From assembly GCF_000182925.2 (NCBI RefSeq), contig NC_026503.1, forward strand, positions 4,030,001 through 4,094,000: a stretch of DNA of 64,000 nt. The letters run 5' to 3'. Shown in pieces: positions 24,297 to 37,174 of the stretch. The DNA comes from Neurospora crassa OR74A (Eukaryota; Ascomycota; Sordariomycetes; Sordariales; Sordariaceae). A model generated the notes under the pieces. The model was not told the origin of the DNA. It saw only the letters and a program-made list of their open reading frames with translations, and ran no database searches. How positions within the stretch are numbered: position 1 is the stretch's first letter; every line of letters starts with the position of its first letter. The position numbers and the translations under genes are program-made.

Positions 24297-25727
24297 AACA
24301 TCGATAGAGCGGAAGGTCGGAAAGTGCGGTAATGCGATTGGGGCATGGCGACTGCGGGAAGCGGGACCCTCAATTACCTGGGGATTGCACTTATGAGTCC
24401 CGTTCGTGATGTATGATTAGGAGGAGGCTGTTACAAATGAGGAATTTCATTGTATGAATGGGAGGCATGGATAAGGTCCCGTATTGCTCGGTTATCAAAC
24501 CGGGTCTGTCTAGTACTTGCGAACAAAGATTCCCAAGTGTTTTCACTTGATCATTTTGGTAGTGCAGTCAGTGCCAATTTGCAAAAGTCTCCAAATTCTC
24601 GTTTTCACTTCCGTCGATTCATCCTCGCGAAGAATCTTCGGTCTCGTGTCCGATTTCGCCCACGCATTCCCGTGTGTTGTTGTTAACGATGAGCGGAGCC
24701 AGGCTGCCCGACATTGAAATGAGAATCATTCCGTTAGCGTCGGGTGCGCTGCCAGGGCGTGCCTTGTCCACTAAATAGCGGAGTTCCATGGGTTCTGCAA
24801 GCCAAGCCACAGGGCTAATGGGGTTTCGTTAGGTTCATTGTTAGGGTAGAGTCCACCGGCCCTGAAAGCCAGCCCAGCCCAGGGCATGGAGGTCGGCGGA
24901 TCCATACGCGGAACGGAAGAATGCGTGGCAGCCGGTGGGAAGCTTCGATTCAGGGGATCAGCAGATTCCAGTTCACTGCAGCCCAGTCTTCGGGCCGTCA
25001 CTCACCTAGGTAGTGTAGAGGTACCCCAGTGCGAATTGCCATTTCTTCCAGTCCATCGTACCCGACCCAGCCTGAAACGGCTGCGTGGCCAGCGACCACT
25101 CGGTCCCGTCCCGTTTAGTGTACAACGTCATTGCGTTTGCAGCGGTCCAGGCTGTGGTAGTACAGGCGGGCACTACCTAGGTAGTGTAGCGACCTGGAAG
25201 TGGAAGTGAACCTACCCAGTCTCCACGACAGCTGAATGACGGTGTGCTAAAAGTATTGCTGAGGAGGACGAGCTGATACTGCCCAGATCCCGCCTTGTCT
25301 CCTTTTACATTGACGTCCATCCCGTCACCACCACCAACTTTCTTCCAACAAGAACTCCACCACAACCAACTAACTGCACCACCCTTTGCGCCAACTGTAA
25401 CGACTGGCTTTTTAGCAAACCTACTAATCGATAATGAGAGGAGAAGCCGAATAGATCACAAGATATCAAACGGGATTTTTATGGATGGTGCTACCGAGAG
25501 TAGTTTTCTAATACGCCACCACCATTGTTACCGTCAAAGACTCGGTCCAGCTGCCAGAAAGGTTCTCGCACCTCGATTGCGACTGTGCAACCCGCCTCCC
25601 CGAGCCTTTGTGCTGCCCTGCCTGCCCTTGTTACAAGGTGCCGACGGGACAGACGGGACGAGATCGTCATAATTGTGGACAGCAGCCGCCGATTATACCC
25701 TTTGAGTTCGCCAGAATACCACAAATC
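24297..25727. promoter_or_regulatory. Intergenic, APC4 3' region and promoter of the SIP3/Lam gene
   Basis: 1.4 kb without a gene. The right part is GC-rich leader. The frame that becomes the next gene is open from about 25,608, ahead of the chosen ATG, but the upstream stretch is not protein-like. Two copies of a 15-bp motif (listed separately) lie 540-725 bp before the start. Confidence 0.5.
25004..25189. promoter_or_regulatory. Two identical 15-bp promoter motifs, ACCTAGGTAGTGTAG
   Basis: The exact 15-mer occurs at 25004-25018 and again at 25175-25189, 171 bp apart, same orientation, with unrelated sequence between. It contains the TACCTAGGTA-type core (partly palindromic) that also occurs upstream of the PP2A-A and delta-COP genes. 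I infer a transcription factor site or core promoter element; no known factor is assigned. Confidence 0.45.
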
Positions 25728-28700
25728 ATGTCCGATACCACGGCATTCCCCGTCCTGCCGCCGGCCGCCGCGGCTCCGAGCAAACCGCAACCAACGCAGC
25801 CGGCATCTGGTTCTACCCAGGGCCCTTCGTCTACAACGCAGTCGCAACTACCCCTGACCAAGAAGCTACGGCCTGGCGCTCCCAACCCCGTGAGCCTCAA
25901 CGAAGCCGCTCTCGATTCTCCGACATTCCGAGCCTCTACCGTCCACTTCTCCGAAAACCTTGACGTAATCGAGCGATGGCTCGACAACTACATCCGCAGC
26001 ACGTCCAAGGTGGTCAACGACCTGCTCGCACTCGAGGACAGCATTCACGCCTACCTCCAAAAGATTGCGCCGCCACCCGTCAATGCAACCGCCCAAGCCG
26101 ACGCCATCATTGACACCGACTATACGTTCCTAGCCCTCCGACGGGCCGGCGATGGTGCCCGTGACTGGTGGACCGGGGTGATGGCCACGGTTCGGCGACT
26201 CGAGCCCGTCAGCGTCGAGCCCATCCGCAACTTCGTCAATGGTGAACTTCGCACATTCAAAGAGGCTCGGCGAGCATTGGAGGCTGCCCAGAAAACGTTC
26301 GACACGACACTTGCTCGCTACGTGAGCCAAAACAAGACCAAAGAGCCGAGTGCTCTGCGCGAGGACGCCTTTGCTGTATTTGAGACGCGCAAGGCGTACC
26401 TCAAGGCTAGCATGGACTTCTGCCAGTCGGCGCCCCAGCTGCGCTTTGCGCTCGACAAATTGCTTGTTCGAGTTTGCGCGGACATGTATAGGGAAATGCG
26501 GCGCTCGCGGGGCGATGCACCCCTGGGCGCGGCGACTGCGGCGGAGGAGCTGGAAAGGATACGCGGCTGGTCTAAAGAGATGGAGTCGTACGAGCCCTTG
26601 TTTAAGCGAGAGCTGCAGGCGGCAAGAAAAGAGGTTGGAGAGGCGACACTGGCAGTTTATAAGCCTTCGAGGGAGATCGAGGACTATAGCGTGTCTACGG
26701 TGCCATACTTGGGGTCTAGAGGACCTATGAACATGCAGCAAAAGGATCAGACGGATGTGATTGCAGAGAAGCAGGGGTGGCTCTTCCTACGAGTTGTCTC
26801 GGGAAAGCCGGCGAGGACAACTTGGGTGCGCCGGTGGTACTACTGCCGTAATTTCCAGTTTGGCTGGCTTATGAATGGGCCCCAGGGTGTGCTGCAGGGA
26901 GACGAGATCGGTGTGCTGCTTTGTAGTGCTAAGCCGGCTGTTCAGGAGGAACGCCGCTTCTGCTTTGAGGTAAAAACCAAGACGCAGACACTTCTGCTAC
27001 AGGCCGAAACCCAAACGCAGTTGATGGAGTGGCTGGAGGTTTTCGAAGTCGCAAAGAAGAGAGCGTTTGAGGCGACAATGGGCCGAGAGGCAAACGCTGT
27101 GAGCGGGGGCGTTGATCCTGCCTTTTCCATTAACCCGTCCACGATTCCCGAGTTCTCAGCCAAATCCCTTGACAGCGTCGAGGGTGATGGGCCGGGCCCT
27201 GGCCTTGAGCGGACGGCCACACTCGCTGTCCCTGGTGCCGACGCTGCGGCGCGCGCTAGCTTTGATGCCGCTGCCAATCCTCCTCGGCGCTCGATCACGA
27301 CAACATTAGCGCGAGAGGAGGGCGAGAGCGGCCGGGAGCATGCTGCCCGGCTTATGCAGAGGCTGGATTTGCACAGGAAAGCTATGCTTGCCAACTCGGA
27401 TACGCAAGCTCAGTCTTCTGGAGGTATCGCCAACTTGATAAATGCAAGTCATGGTCTCATAGGCAATAGCCCTATCTCACCCATCGCACCCCAGACTCCT
27501 GCTGTGCGGGTACCAATTCCCTCGCTGGGCGGTCCTTTTGATCACGCCCCTACCAGTCTTGCGCCTGCAACATTATCTAAACCTCCGGTCCCGACGAATC
27601 TCAGCAGAGCCGCTGTTATGGCCAGCGCCACCGCAGATATCAATCGCGGTTTGCCGAGTGCGGTCCTTGCCAACTACTGGGGCAGCAATCCATGGGCATC
27701 CTCCTTTACGCCTTTGCCTGAAACTGTTCGAACGCCAAAGGTTGATTTGGACGATCCGCTTGTAGGTGTCGTCCAGCCGAAAGCTCCCGGGACCACGAGC
27801 GACAAGGCCTCGACTGCCAGCCTGCACAAAAAGACCCTTAGCGTGGATGCGGCGTCTGATGCCCATGGGAAGATTCAGGAGAAGCATGGCCAACTCGTCG
27901 ATTCCTTCCCGGCCAATTATCCTCCAGAGTTGAGAGCCCAGTATGCGCAGTTCCGGTTGGTCTTCCCAACTGTTGCTCCGGAGGAGAAGCCGGTCTTGGT
28001 TTTTAATGCTGCCTGGTCAAACTCGTCCGGCGAAGGCAAAGAAGGAAGAGGCATGGCTGCTAATGGACGTATCTTTGTGACGCCCGATAACATGTACTTC
28101 TTTGGTCACCAGCTTGGTCTCGTCGTTGCCTATGCCATCAGTCTCGACAGCATCACAGAAGTCACGGCGGCACCTGGAAAAGATTGTGATTATATCTTCC
28201 TGCATCTGAATCAGGATGCCAGCGATCTCAACATTTCCCGTATCACCATGAAGATTTTCTTGGAGGACTTTACACTCCTGCATGCTCGACTCAATCTCTT
28301 AGTCGATGATCTCCAGGCCGCCGAGCCAATGAGCTTAGAAGAGATTATCACTGCGCTGGTAAACCTCGAAGGGGAGAGCTTCGACAAGAGGAGCCCCAGT
28401 GCGGAAAGTTGGGAGGAGGTTGCGTCGAACACGCCCATGGATGACGGAACACCCCAGGGTAGGCCGGTTCAACGTCGAATCGGGGACTTGAGTAGCCGGT
28501 TTGTCAGAGGAGCACGCGGTTTGAAGAAAGCTCCAATGCACAAGTTCCAGCTACCAGCACACCCTGTTTATTTCGAACCAGAGGATATGGGTAAACCTGT
28601 AGCAGAACGGAATTTCGAGATTAGCGCCAAGGCGTGTTTCCATGTTCTGTTTGGTGACAAGAGCTTCATCTTCCCCAAGCTCTACTTCGAGCGCCGGGCC

Positions 28701-30223
28701 AAGGAGATCGCTCAAGGGCCTTGGGAGCTCAAAGACCACGGTGGCAAGATGGCGCGCCAGTTCAAGTTCAAAGTCGATAAAGCCGACATGCTCGGGCGCA
28801 AAACGGATGCAAACATCGTTGACACACAAAATATCGACATCTTCAACGATCACATCACCTACGTCGTCACCCACGTCAAGACCCCATGGCACTTGCCCCA
28901 TTCCCACGCCTTCAAGCTCATCACCAAGGTCGTCATCACCCACGTCGCCAAGTCCAAGTGCAAGCTCGCCATCTACACAAAGGCCGACTGGTCCAAGGCC
29001 CCAGCCATCGCCAAGAATATGGTCGAGCGGCAGGCTCTCGACGACGCCGCCAACGACGCCGAGGAGCTCGCAGAGGTCGCGACCGACCAGGTCCGCCGAC
29101 TCGGCCCCCACAGCCGTACCAAGCGCGCCATTCAGGTGTATGGAAACATCGGCCAGCAAACACAGGTTGTGGTCTTCTCGCCCAACGCGGGCTTCGACGG
29201 TTCCGGCGCCGCGTCGGGATCCAAGAAGGGTCAGCCCATCCGGGTGCGGTCGCTGACGGCCATGATTCTCGAGACGGGCCGATCGCTGCTGGAGAGTGCC
29301 ATTACGTCGGTCATGATGTGGGCATTTGCCGTAGTCAAGAAGGTATTCAAGATTATCACCGCGCACCGGGTCTTGCTGGTCCTGCTGATGGCTAGCGCGG
29401 CGTATAACTTGGTGGTGGTAAGCCAATCTGGTGCAGCGTGGTGGGCGGAGCGCAAGGCGGCGCGGTATATGGAGCGGATCGGGGTCGGACCGAATACGGT
29501 CATGAGCAAGGCCATCTTTTTGGCCGATCTGGAGGAGGCGGCGAAGGGAAGCGCAGTGGTGGTGGAGAGGCCTGTTGGAAGTCAATGGTACGTGAGGTTG
29601 CATTCATCCATTCTTCGGCAGTCTAACCTGAAGACTATACTAACTTACCTACCAATAACAGCTACGAAACCTTCCAATCAATCGTCAACTCCACCGACAT
29701 CGACGCGCCTTACACCGACGCCGGCGCCGGCTTCGCCTCAGCAACAGGCAAGGCCACGGCCCGCCGCCTCCGCCGCACGCGCCAGCGTCTTGGCACCTAC
29801 CGCCACGATCTCCTCGTTGCCATGCGCGTCGTCAACGGCATCGAGAGAGAAATGATTCAGTCCGAGTGGGAGAACTGGCTCGCTGATGAGAATCTGAGGT
29901 GCGAGCAGGTGAGCAATATGTTGCTTACCAGTAATAATGGCAGTGGCGTTCTTGATCAAGAGGTTGTATATGATGATGCCTCAAGCGGGGGCCAGAGTGT
30001 TTTGAGCTCCGATACTACTTCTATTATGGGTACTAAGGAAACTAATGGTGGAGACAATGAAGAAGCTACTACCTCCAGCGATGGTGAGCAGCAGCAAATG
30101 ACGAGGAGAGACGCGCTGAAGAAGTGGTATGCCGAGTACTGCGGCGCTTGTGAAGCTGATCAGAGGGCGTTGTGGGAGGGGAAGAAGATGAGGCAGGTGG
30201 AGATGTCGCCTTTCATTGGTTGA
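25728..30223 (+). CDS. sip3: SIP3/Lam-type BAR-PH-GRAM-StART-like (VASt) sterol-transfer protein
   Basis: Predicted ER membrane-contact-site protein of the Lam1/Lam3 (Ysp1/Sip3) group, which moves sterols between ER and plasma membrane. Exons 25728-29587 and 29662-30223 (74-nt intron, GTACGT...AACAG) give 1,473 residues. The start is the ATG of MSDTTAFPVL; an upstream in-frame stretch from 25608 is not conserved-looking. In order: a BAR-like helical region at about 60-320; a PH domain at about 345-445 (EKQGWLFLRV, TWVRRWYYCR, FCFEVKT); a Ser/Pro/Ala-rich linker; a GRAM domain at about 735-865 (FRLVFPTVAPEEKPVLVFNA, GRIFVTPDNMYFFG); a VASt StART-like domain at about 960-1110 (FHVLFGDKSFIFPKLYFE, DHITYVVTHVKTPWHLPHSH); then a single membrane segment at about 1213-1232 and a C-terminal tail with helices and a low-complexity stretch. 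The domain order is the full family order, so nothing seems missing. Confidence 0.93.
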
Positions 30224-30876
30224 TTGGTTTAATATTGTTATCGATACCCGAGAGGGAAGACTGGGGCGAACAAGATGTGAAAGCATCAGGGAGAGTACGT
30301 TTAATATTAGAACCAGGACATACACAAGTGGATAGATTAGTTGGTTGGCCTGGATACTGCATGTTTTCTCTTACATCCTAGCCAGCAATGCAAAAGAAAG
30401 GGGTTTGTGATACCAATATCAGTGGCGGAGGATCAACGGAGTTTGAGCATCGATGCATTACCATGACCTCAGCCACTCAAGGCTCGTCAAGACATAATGT
30501 AAATAGCCTACCTTGGTATATGTATCTCACTTACTCTTCCTCATAAACTTGAGTGTTGAATAACGGCACGTATCAATTGGTGATGTTAAATGTCTAAAAC
30601 GTCTGTTCACCGCCTGTCGATTCATTGTGACACAAGGCGGGAAAATCACACTGTAGACACAGAAAGTAAACAAACCCCCTTTATTGAACCAAATATCGTG
30701 AACACCGCCTTGTCCGCAATTCCACACTTCACTCTCCCGTAACATCCTGTCCAAGCCACACAAGTTCATTATTAAACTTGCAATAATTGAGCCCCCTGTC
30801 GTTCTTTTCATCTATAGTCTGAAACTTATGTTGATTGGAGCAAGTGCGACTCATTGCAGCCTTTCGTTGCCAGCCC

Positions 30877-30913
<37 letters not shown>

Positions 30914-31392
30914 AAAAAAAAAAGCAAAGCGTTACACAGGTAGAACGCAAAGCAGGGAGAAAAAAAAAAATAAGTCGTTCTTTCGTGTTCTTCGTTTCTC
31001 ATGTCTCATTTCTCTTTGATTGTATGTTAACTCGTTCTCATGACCTCGTATCTCATTCGTTCTTCGTCTCTTCATCTCTTCATTCATCATATCATGCATG
31101 TAGCCCGGTTGTCCAATCTTTGGGCCCTCGCTCCCTTTGTCTCTGTGCGCATTTGATGCTGCCCTTCAACTCCTTCTACCCATCCCAGAAACATACAAAC
31201 TGGAATTATATGCAATCTGTTGAATAATGTTGTCAAACAGAAATCAAAACGGAACAGACACGAGAATTTTGGAAAGGGAGGGAGGGGGGAGAACATAAAG
31301 ACTAAAACTTCAAACTCCGCCACATGGTCGCTCATGCACCCACACAGACAAAGAAACACACTTGACTCTCCAAACCTATCCCACCCAATCTC
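30224..31392. other. Intergenic, convergent 3' regions
   Basis: 1.2 kb between the converging SIP3/Lam and RRM genes, AT-richer than its neighbours and containing an A-rich tract. No gene supported. Confidence 0.6.
30877..30923. repeat. A-rich simple repeat
   Basis: A runs interrupted by three single G residues, in a 3' intergenic region, with a second short run of 10 A at about 30,961-30,970. Lysine-rich frames across it are artefacts. Confidence 0.85.
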
Positions 31393-33354
31393 TCACTGCG
31401 TCCCATTGTCTGTTCCTCTGTCCCTAGTTCTTGGTAACTTGGTAGTAGCCCAGCTCCCACGGGCAATCACCACATCTGACTTGTACATAGCCGACAGGCT
31501 ACTGCTTCTATCCTTCTTTCCCGCCGCTGCCGCTCCAGTAGTGGTGGTGTTGGTCGTATAGCTTCCGTGGGCAATGACCACGCCGCCTGTTGATTCCCTT
31601 CTGTGCCCCAGTTTGGGAGGTACCGCTAGCGCTGCTGCCGATGTCGATGTTGATGGCGTATTGGCTATTTGCACTTTCTGCGTCTCCTTCCTCTGCCCAC
31701 TGGCATCATCGTCCCTACTGCTGTTGTTTTTGATCTTGGCGTCCTTCGTCCCCTGGACGCTCTTCTCCTTTCCCTTACCGCGCGGTTCACCCCTATTCTT
31801 GCTGTCATCGTTCCTACCACCTTCATCATCGCTCTCTTTCACGCCCCCACCTCTTCTCTCACCCTCTGCTGCGACCCCACCCACGTTTAGCCTCCCTCCT
31901 CCTCCTCTCCTCCCTCCGCCACTACTATTAACCTCTTCCCCGACAAACACCGCCCCCCGTTCAGGAACCCAAATCTTCACTCCCAACGTATTTTTGCCAA
32001 AGAGCTTTTTATCCAGATGTGCCACCACCAACTCCGCGTCCTCGATGGTCTTGAACCGCACGTATGCTGTGTATCCGTGGGGTGTCGTTTCCTTCCTGTC
32101 CGAAATCTGGATGCCTTGTATCTGGGCGGCGACAACTTCAGAGACGTGCTTGGAGATAAGGAGACGAATTTTATCCGGTGTGAGATCTTTTTTCGCGAGA
32201 CCGGTTATGAGGATCGTATGTGGTTGTTGCTGTTGAGGTTGAGCCTGCATTGGGTGGAGTCCAGGAGAGGTGATGGGAAACGAAAAAGGAAGGTTGCGGG
32301 CATTGGGAGGGGGCGAGGGAGCGGTCATTGCTGTATTGATGGTGTTCACGATATTGGGTGTGCCAATGTTGGCGATGATGGTGGTAGTCGGTGTGCTGAA
32401 GCTGGGCACAGAGGCGAGACTGTTAGCGATGCTATTGTTGCGCTGGACCTGGACGGGAATAGGAGGCGTAGCGGCTGTGGCGATGGTTCCCTCGTAGTTG
32501 TTGTATCCTTCTGGATAGACAGGAGGGCTATGATACACTGGAACAGCTACGTAAGACTGAGCATGAGCATCTTGACCGTGATCACGGGTAGCGTAATCTG
32601 AACTGAAGCTTTGGTGAGCGTTGTAGGGCTGTCCAATCGAAGCATAGGGGTTCCATGCCGGATCGACGCTGTAGGGACTGATCATCAACGGGGTCTCAGG
32701 ATATGGCGCCACAACATGGCCTCCATACGGCTGCGCGGCCCCATAAACCGCCGGGGACCCGGATATGGCCATGTTCGTAAAGGCCGGTATCATACCACCG
32801 GCTGCACCACCTCGACTGAAGCCATACCCATAAGCTGGAGCGGGGTCTGTCTCTAGGGACGCAGTAGGTCGAACGGTCAAAGGTACGGCGATGGTGGGCT
32901 TGACCATAACCCTTCCGCCCTTGTTCCTCCCATCAGCAAAAAGGGCACGGCCGTTAAGGGTACTGCCGTTTAAGAAAGCTGACTATGCTGTCAGTAAACA
33001 GGGATCAGGGTAGTTGAAGAGGATGATTTATCACTTACTGAACGCTTTGTCAAAGTTATCCCTCTCTCGGATTCGAACACATCCACCGAGAGGAGCATAA
33101 ACCTCAATTTTATCGGCTTCGACACCACATCCCCTCCTTACGTGGTCTTTTAACTGTTGCCACGTCGTTGTGTGGGGAAGCTGCATAAAGAGGATTGTTA
33201 GTCAATGTAACGGTATTGCTAAGGAGAGAGCTAGGCTACGAACACCAGAGATGGGAATGTAGTAGATTCCCGTCAGCTCACCATCCTCGACGAACACAGT
33301 GTCCGCCGTCCTGATAGAGTCTTTGGCATGCTTTGAGCTCCTTGAGCCAGGCAT
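31393..33354 (-). CDS. RNA-binding protein with two RRM domains
   Basis: Exons 33354-33244, 33180-33039 and 32978-31393 encode 612 residues. The start MPGSRSSKHAKDSIRTADTV leads into a first RRM at about residues 18-108. Its parts are TGIYYIPISGLPHTTTWQQL, then YAPLGGCVRIRERDNFDKAF, then FLNGSTLNGRALFADGR, each in a different exon, which confirms the splicing. The second intron has branch CTGAC and the first has an unusual donor GTTCGT. A Tyr/Pro/Ser-rich linker of about 230 residues follows. A second RRM lies at about 338-421 (TILITGLAKKDLTPDKIRLL, GYTAYVRFKTIEDAELVVAH). The C-terminal ~190 residues are Gly/Arg- then Ser/Thr-rich and disordered; the short SYTTNTTTTG and the tail RGSWATTKLPR are its only features. 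It looks like a cytoplasmic or nuclear mRNA-binding regulator; target and orthologue name are unknown. Confidence 0.85.
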
Positions 33355-35374
33355 TTTGGCCCAAGGGGCAGTTTTGGCGTGGTTTGGGTGACCTTGTCCA
33401 AGAAGAGAGTGAAAGCGGAGACCTCAATATCAAGAATTGCTGCTTGCATTCGAAAACCGAAACCAGTTGCTGATAGTCCGGGATTCTTCTGGGTTGGTAG
33501 ATTGGTGAACCTTAAGGAGGTGAGGCTGTGGCTGGATGAACAAATAGACAGCGGGAATAGAGAGGATCCTAACGGACGGAGGACCTGGGATTCTTGAGTA
33601 TTTGCCTCGAATCACCTTGATGAGGAAGAGCTATGGCGAGTCCAATTCTCAGTGGAGCTTTGGATATATCTTCAACTATTGCCAGTTGCGTTGTTCTAGA
33701 TTCAGGGTCATCCTGGTGTAAAGGGTCGATGCCGGTCTGTCAGGAAGTTTCTGGCTCAGTTTCAACGAATTGTGGCTCCGACTAAGGACCGAAGTTTTGA
33801 CAACTCTCCTACCCCTGAGACTGCGTGTCATCATCAAGTTCGTAAATTGACGCCGGCCAGCTATTTAAATCCGAAAGCTCTACACATCTGGGGGGGGGGC
33901 CAACCGCATGCAACGGAAGGTTGCCGTCGCCTGGTCCTCGAGGCTCGGCGGCCTTCCGGCGTCATTGTAGGTTGCCTCTAGAAATGATCACTAAGGGCAA
34001 TGCATCATGTTCAACCTCTATCCGAGAGTTGTTGACATGGCTTCCGAGCCGTGGGGTGAACTGATCACATCTGATAAAATGATGCACGGAACCATGACCA
34101 CTTGCGGATAGGAAAGATGATTCCTCTTGGCCACTCTACGTCATTCTCATAGCAATGCTACTCCGCGTTCTCCTCGGAATGAGACATGTTCGACAGCAAA
34201 GGTGATTTGGAAGCGGCGTTGATACCCCTAATATTCCCTCACAGCTACAAGCAATGTGTGCAGCTTCGACAGGCCGGCAACGCTATCCGTACTCGTCGTA
34301 ACAGTCTCACGGATGCAGAACCGGAGACGCAAACACACGTTACGGGAATGCGTGATGCAGCACCTATAGAAGCTCGTGAGTTGTGCGGCTGTAGGTAACG
34401 CACCAACCCACCTCCTGTTGTCGCCGTTTCGTAACTGTATGATGCCAGCTTGTCAACTACTACCCAAGGGGCACTGAAAACGGTAAGGACCCACTGAGCT
34501 ACGTACAGCCGCGGCTCAAGAGATGGGAACCTGTCAAGCTGCTGTCTCAGTGTCAAGCGAGGCGGTTTATAACGGTGATCCATGGTTGGCGACGCTCTAA
34601 CTCGTGTGTAAGACAAGGTGAATGCAGGCAAGGGTCCGTCCGTCTGCCAACCTATGTTGATAAACGTGAGAGAGTCTAATTGGCGTTGGACTTCCATCTG
34701 TAGGAGGAATTAGATCGAAGCCCAAAAGGACACAGCGGTAAGATCCGGGTCGCCAGCAGCTGCAGATGAAGGTGAATTCTGGGTTATGAAATAACTCGAC
34801 CGGGCTAAAAGGCCAGACCGTAATCTTTTTGGAACAATTCATCCCGAGTACGCACCACAATGTTTGTTTGCAATTCCGGACCTCGTCAGCTATCAGGCTG
34901 CACGAGTCATTCGAATCTTGTTTTGGGCAAATATTGAAACAAGTGAGTTGGCAAGCGGGATGAACGCGGGAAGCCTTATGGGAACAGGAGGTCGTTCGAG
35001 TCGATTTACCAATATTCCACCATCTGTGATCAAAGCGCGGGGGTCACTCGCTGCGCCAGTTCATCATAGGCCCCCGTTAAAACGCTACTGATGTTGGGCT
35101 CAAAGCCTAACTTGTCCAAGCAGTGCGTCTTGGACCCTGTCACTGTGACTTGACAGCATAAAACGGAGGGTTGGCAGGCCCATCAACAACATCCGCGGGT
35201 GGTCCGTCATGCTTCCAAGTGGCCAGTAACGAAAACGGGAACATGAGCCAAAGCCCCGGGTCGGTTATCCTGGAAATAAACTAGGACATCTCCTATAGGT
35301 AGTGCTCCAGCACCAAGGCATATGCGGGAAGGTAAGGGATATCGCTTGTATAAGACCATTCGCACAAAAATCGC
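33355..35374. other. Intergenic region
   Basis: 2 kb between two minus-strand genes. The left part is the promoter and leader of the RRM gene. A 150-codon minus-strand frame at 34,697-34,245 is the longest; it has no domain I know and irregular composition, so I do not call it. A run of 10 G at about 33,890-33,899 is the only simple repeat. Confidence 0.5.
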
Positions 35375-37174
35375 CTATTGCTTGTAGCCATATGTGTCCT
35401 CCATTACAATGTCACCGTCATCCCCAGTCTGTAAAGCATCTTCTTCGTCTGCTTCGTCTTCTGTTGCTGGAACGAGTTCAAGGGGCGATTCAGCGCGGCT
35501 CGGGCCGTCGCCGCCTTGTGGGTTGCGTGGGTTGATCCACGGCAGTGACTCTCTGTCCGAATCGGCAAGAGATGCCAACACATAGTTTTGGGTATCCGAG
35601 TAGAAGATGGACAGGGGAGTAGATGCGTCGAGACCGAGCCACGAGGCATGCCACTTACCAACCGCTTTAAACCCGGACAGTTGTTGGCTAAAGTCGACCG
35701 ATTGAGGCCCTTCGGACAGAGGATCCCAGACAAACACGACGCTATTATAGTGGTCTCCTTCACATCTTATGAGCAAGGTCTCGCGAACGTGAGGATGCCA
35801 CGACAGGGTGCTGACGCTGCCGTGAAAAAGGAGAACTGCACGAAGTACTGCAGCTTGTACGTCCCAAATCCAGACGGTCGAAGGGAATTCTTCGATCCTG
35901 GTTGCTATGAGATTCGATGACAGGTCGAAGGCAATGGTAACACAACCTGACAGCTGTTCAGCAGCCTCTTGGGGCCTCGGAGGCGGAGAGATAGCTTGAG
36001 AGGCTCGGATAAAGGTATGCATGATGGGGCCGTGAGAGATTCCGATTCGTTCTTGCCAGATCTGTTGTGTTCCATCAGCTGGTCTGACTCGCAGGAGCCA
36101 GGCCCCGTATTACAATCTTACCTGTAGCGTGCCCTTGGGGACAAGGTTGTTGGGATGTTGGAGCCGCAGCACTTCCATTGTGGATGCCATATTGACGATG
36201 GATAAACTTCTGCTGTGATCACTAATAGCAAGCAGGCGGGCATCTGGAGAGAACTGCACCGTCTTGACACCGGCACCCAGAGCAAAATCCTTCTCCTCGT
36301 GTGTGGGGTTGACGGGACCCGACCAGATCTTAAACAGATTGCCATCTGGCGTATAAAACACCACCTTGTGGCCAAGGGCGGGCGACTCCCACACAACCAG
36401 CCATCTCCCATCTGGACTCCAGAGCAGGCCTTGTGCATCAATTGTGTCAGGGGCCCACGATCTCTGCAGTTCCCTACTGGGAAAAGCGTGAATGCTAATC
36501 ATGTCTTTACCAGCCGTCCTGGTCAATAGGGCAAGGTGGTTGGACTGAGGGCGAAAGGAGAAGCCTCTGCGAACAGCCGTAGAGGACGAGAACTTGGGGC
36601 TCCCAATCTCGATGGCTTTGGACGAGTTAAGGTCAAAGACAGCCAACTTGAGACCGAATGAGGCCATGACACAGATTTCTGTATCCGATGCACCAAAGTC
36701 AATGTAGGTAGGCTTCAGATGGGGAGCAACAGGGTTTCGGATAGTGGCATGATAGTTCCCATCCAGAGCAGAAAACACTCGAAGCTGGTCGAAGCTGGCA
36801 ACGAGAAGCAGGCGGGAAGACGGCGACCACTGAAAAGAGAGGAACGGGCCAATGAAGTCCTGAGGCAGTCTGACAACGTGGATGAGCTCCCATGACTGGA
36901 CGCTCCGGACATTGATCAAAGTTGGGAACAAAGTCGCGATGTATCGCCCATCAGGGCTGGGCAGGCAGTGAGCCGAAGCTATGAAACAGACCATCGATCA
37001 GCCATGGTGCCTGTGGGAATGAATTAGGCAAGCAACCTGGAGTGCTCCGAGGGCAGCTCCCGCGGATCCTGGTGATAGCCCAGGCCCTCCCTGTCTCGAA
37101 GGACATGTGGATGTTGCGGTTGTGGTGGTGATGATGTTTCCTCACCTACACTTTACGTTCTTGGAGAACAACAT
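35375..37174 (-). CDS. WD40 protein of the WRAP73/Wdr8 family
   Basis: Related to human WRAP73 (WDR8) and S. pombe Wdr8, which act at centrosomes or spindle pole bodies in anchoring microtubule minus ends. Exons 37174-37150, 36978-36122 and 36061-35375 give 522 residues. The first exon has only 25 nt (MLFSKNVK plus one base; donor GTAGGT). It joins across a 171-nt intron (branch CTGAT, acceptor CATAG) to give KSSAHCLPSPDGRYIATLFP, matching the family's start. Without this exon the frame would begin at an artificial ATG at 36994 inside the intron. WD-like blades include FLSFQWSPSSRLLLVASFDQ, GLLWSPDGRWLVVWE, KTVQFSPDARLLAISDH and STLSWHPHVRETLLIRCEGD. The C-terminal end is acidic (ATEDEADEEDALQTGDDGDI). 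The second intron joins GTLQ to IWQERIG. Role at the spindle pole is by family. Confidence 0.88.

Noticed and set aside
30828-31227. Lysine-rich frames
   Set aside because: Translation of an A-rich simple repeat.
33060-33085. GTTCGAATCC, a perfect tRNA B-box, on the minus strand
   Set aside because: It lies inside the first RRM coding exon (codons for Gly-Cys-Val-Arg-Ile-Arg), and no A-box or foldable cloverleaf surrounds it.
34245-34697. 150-codon minus-strand frame between the RRM and WD40 genes
   Set aside because: No recognisable domain and irregular composition; a lineage-specific gene cannot be excluded without expression data.
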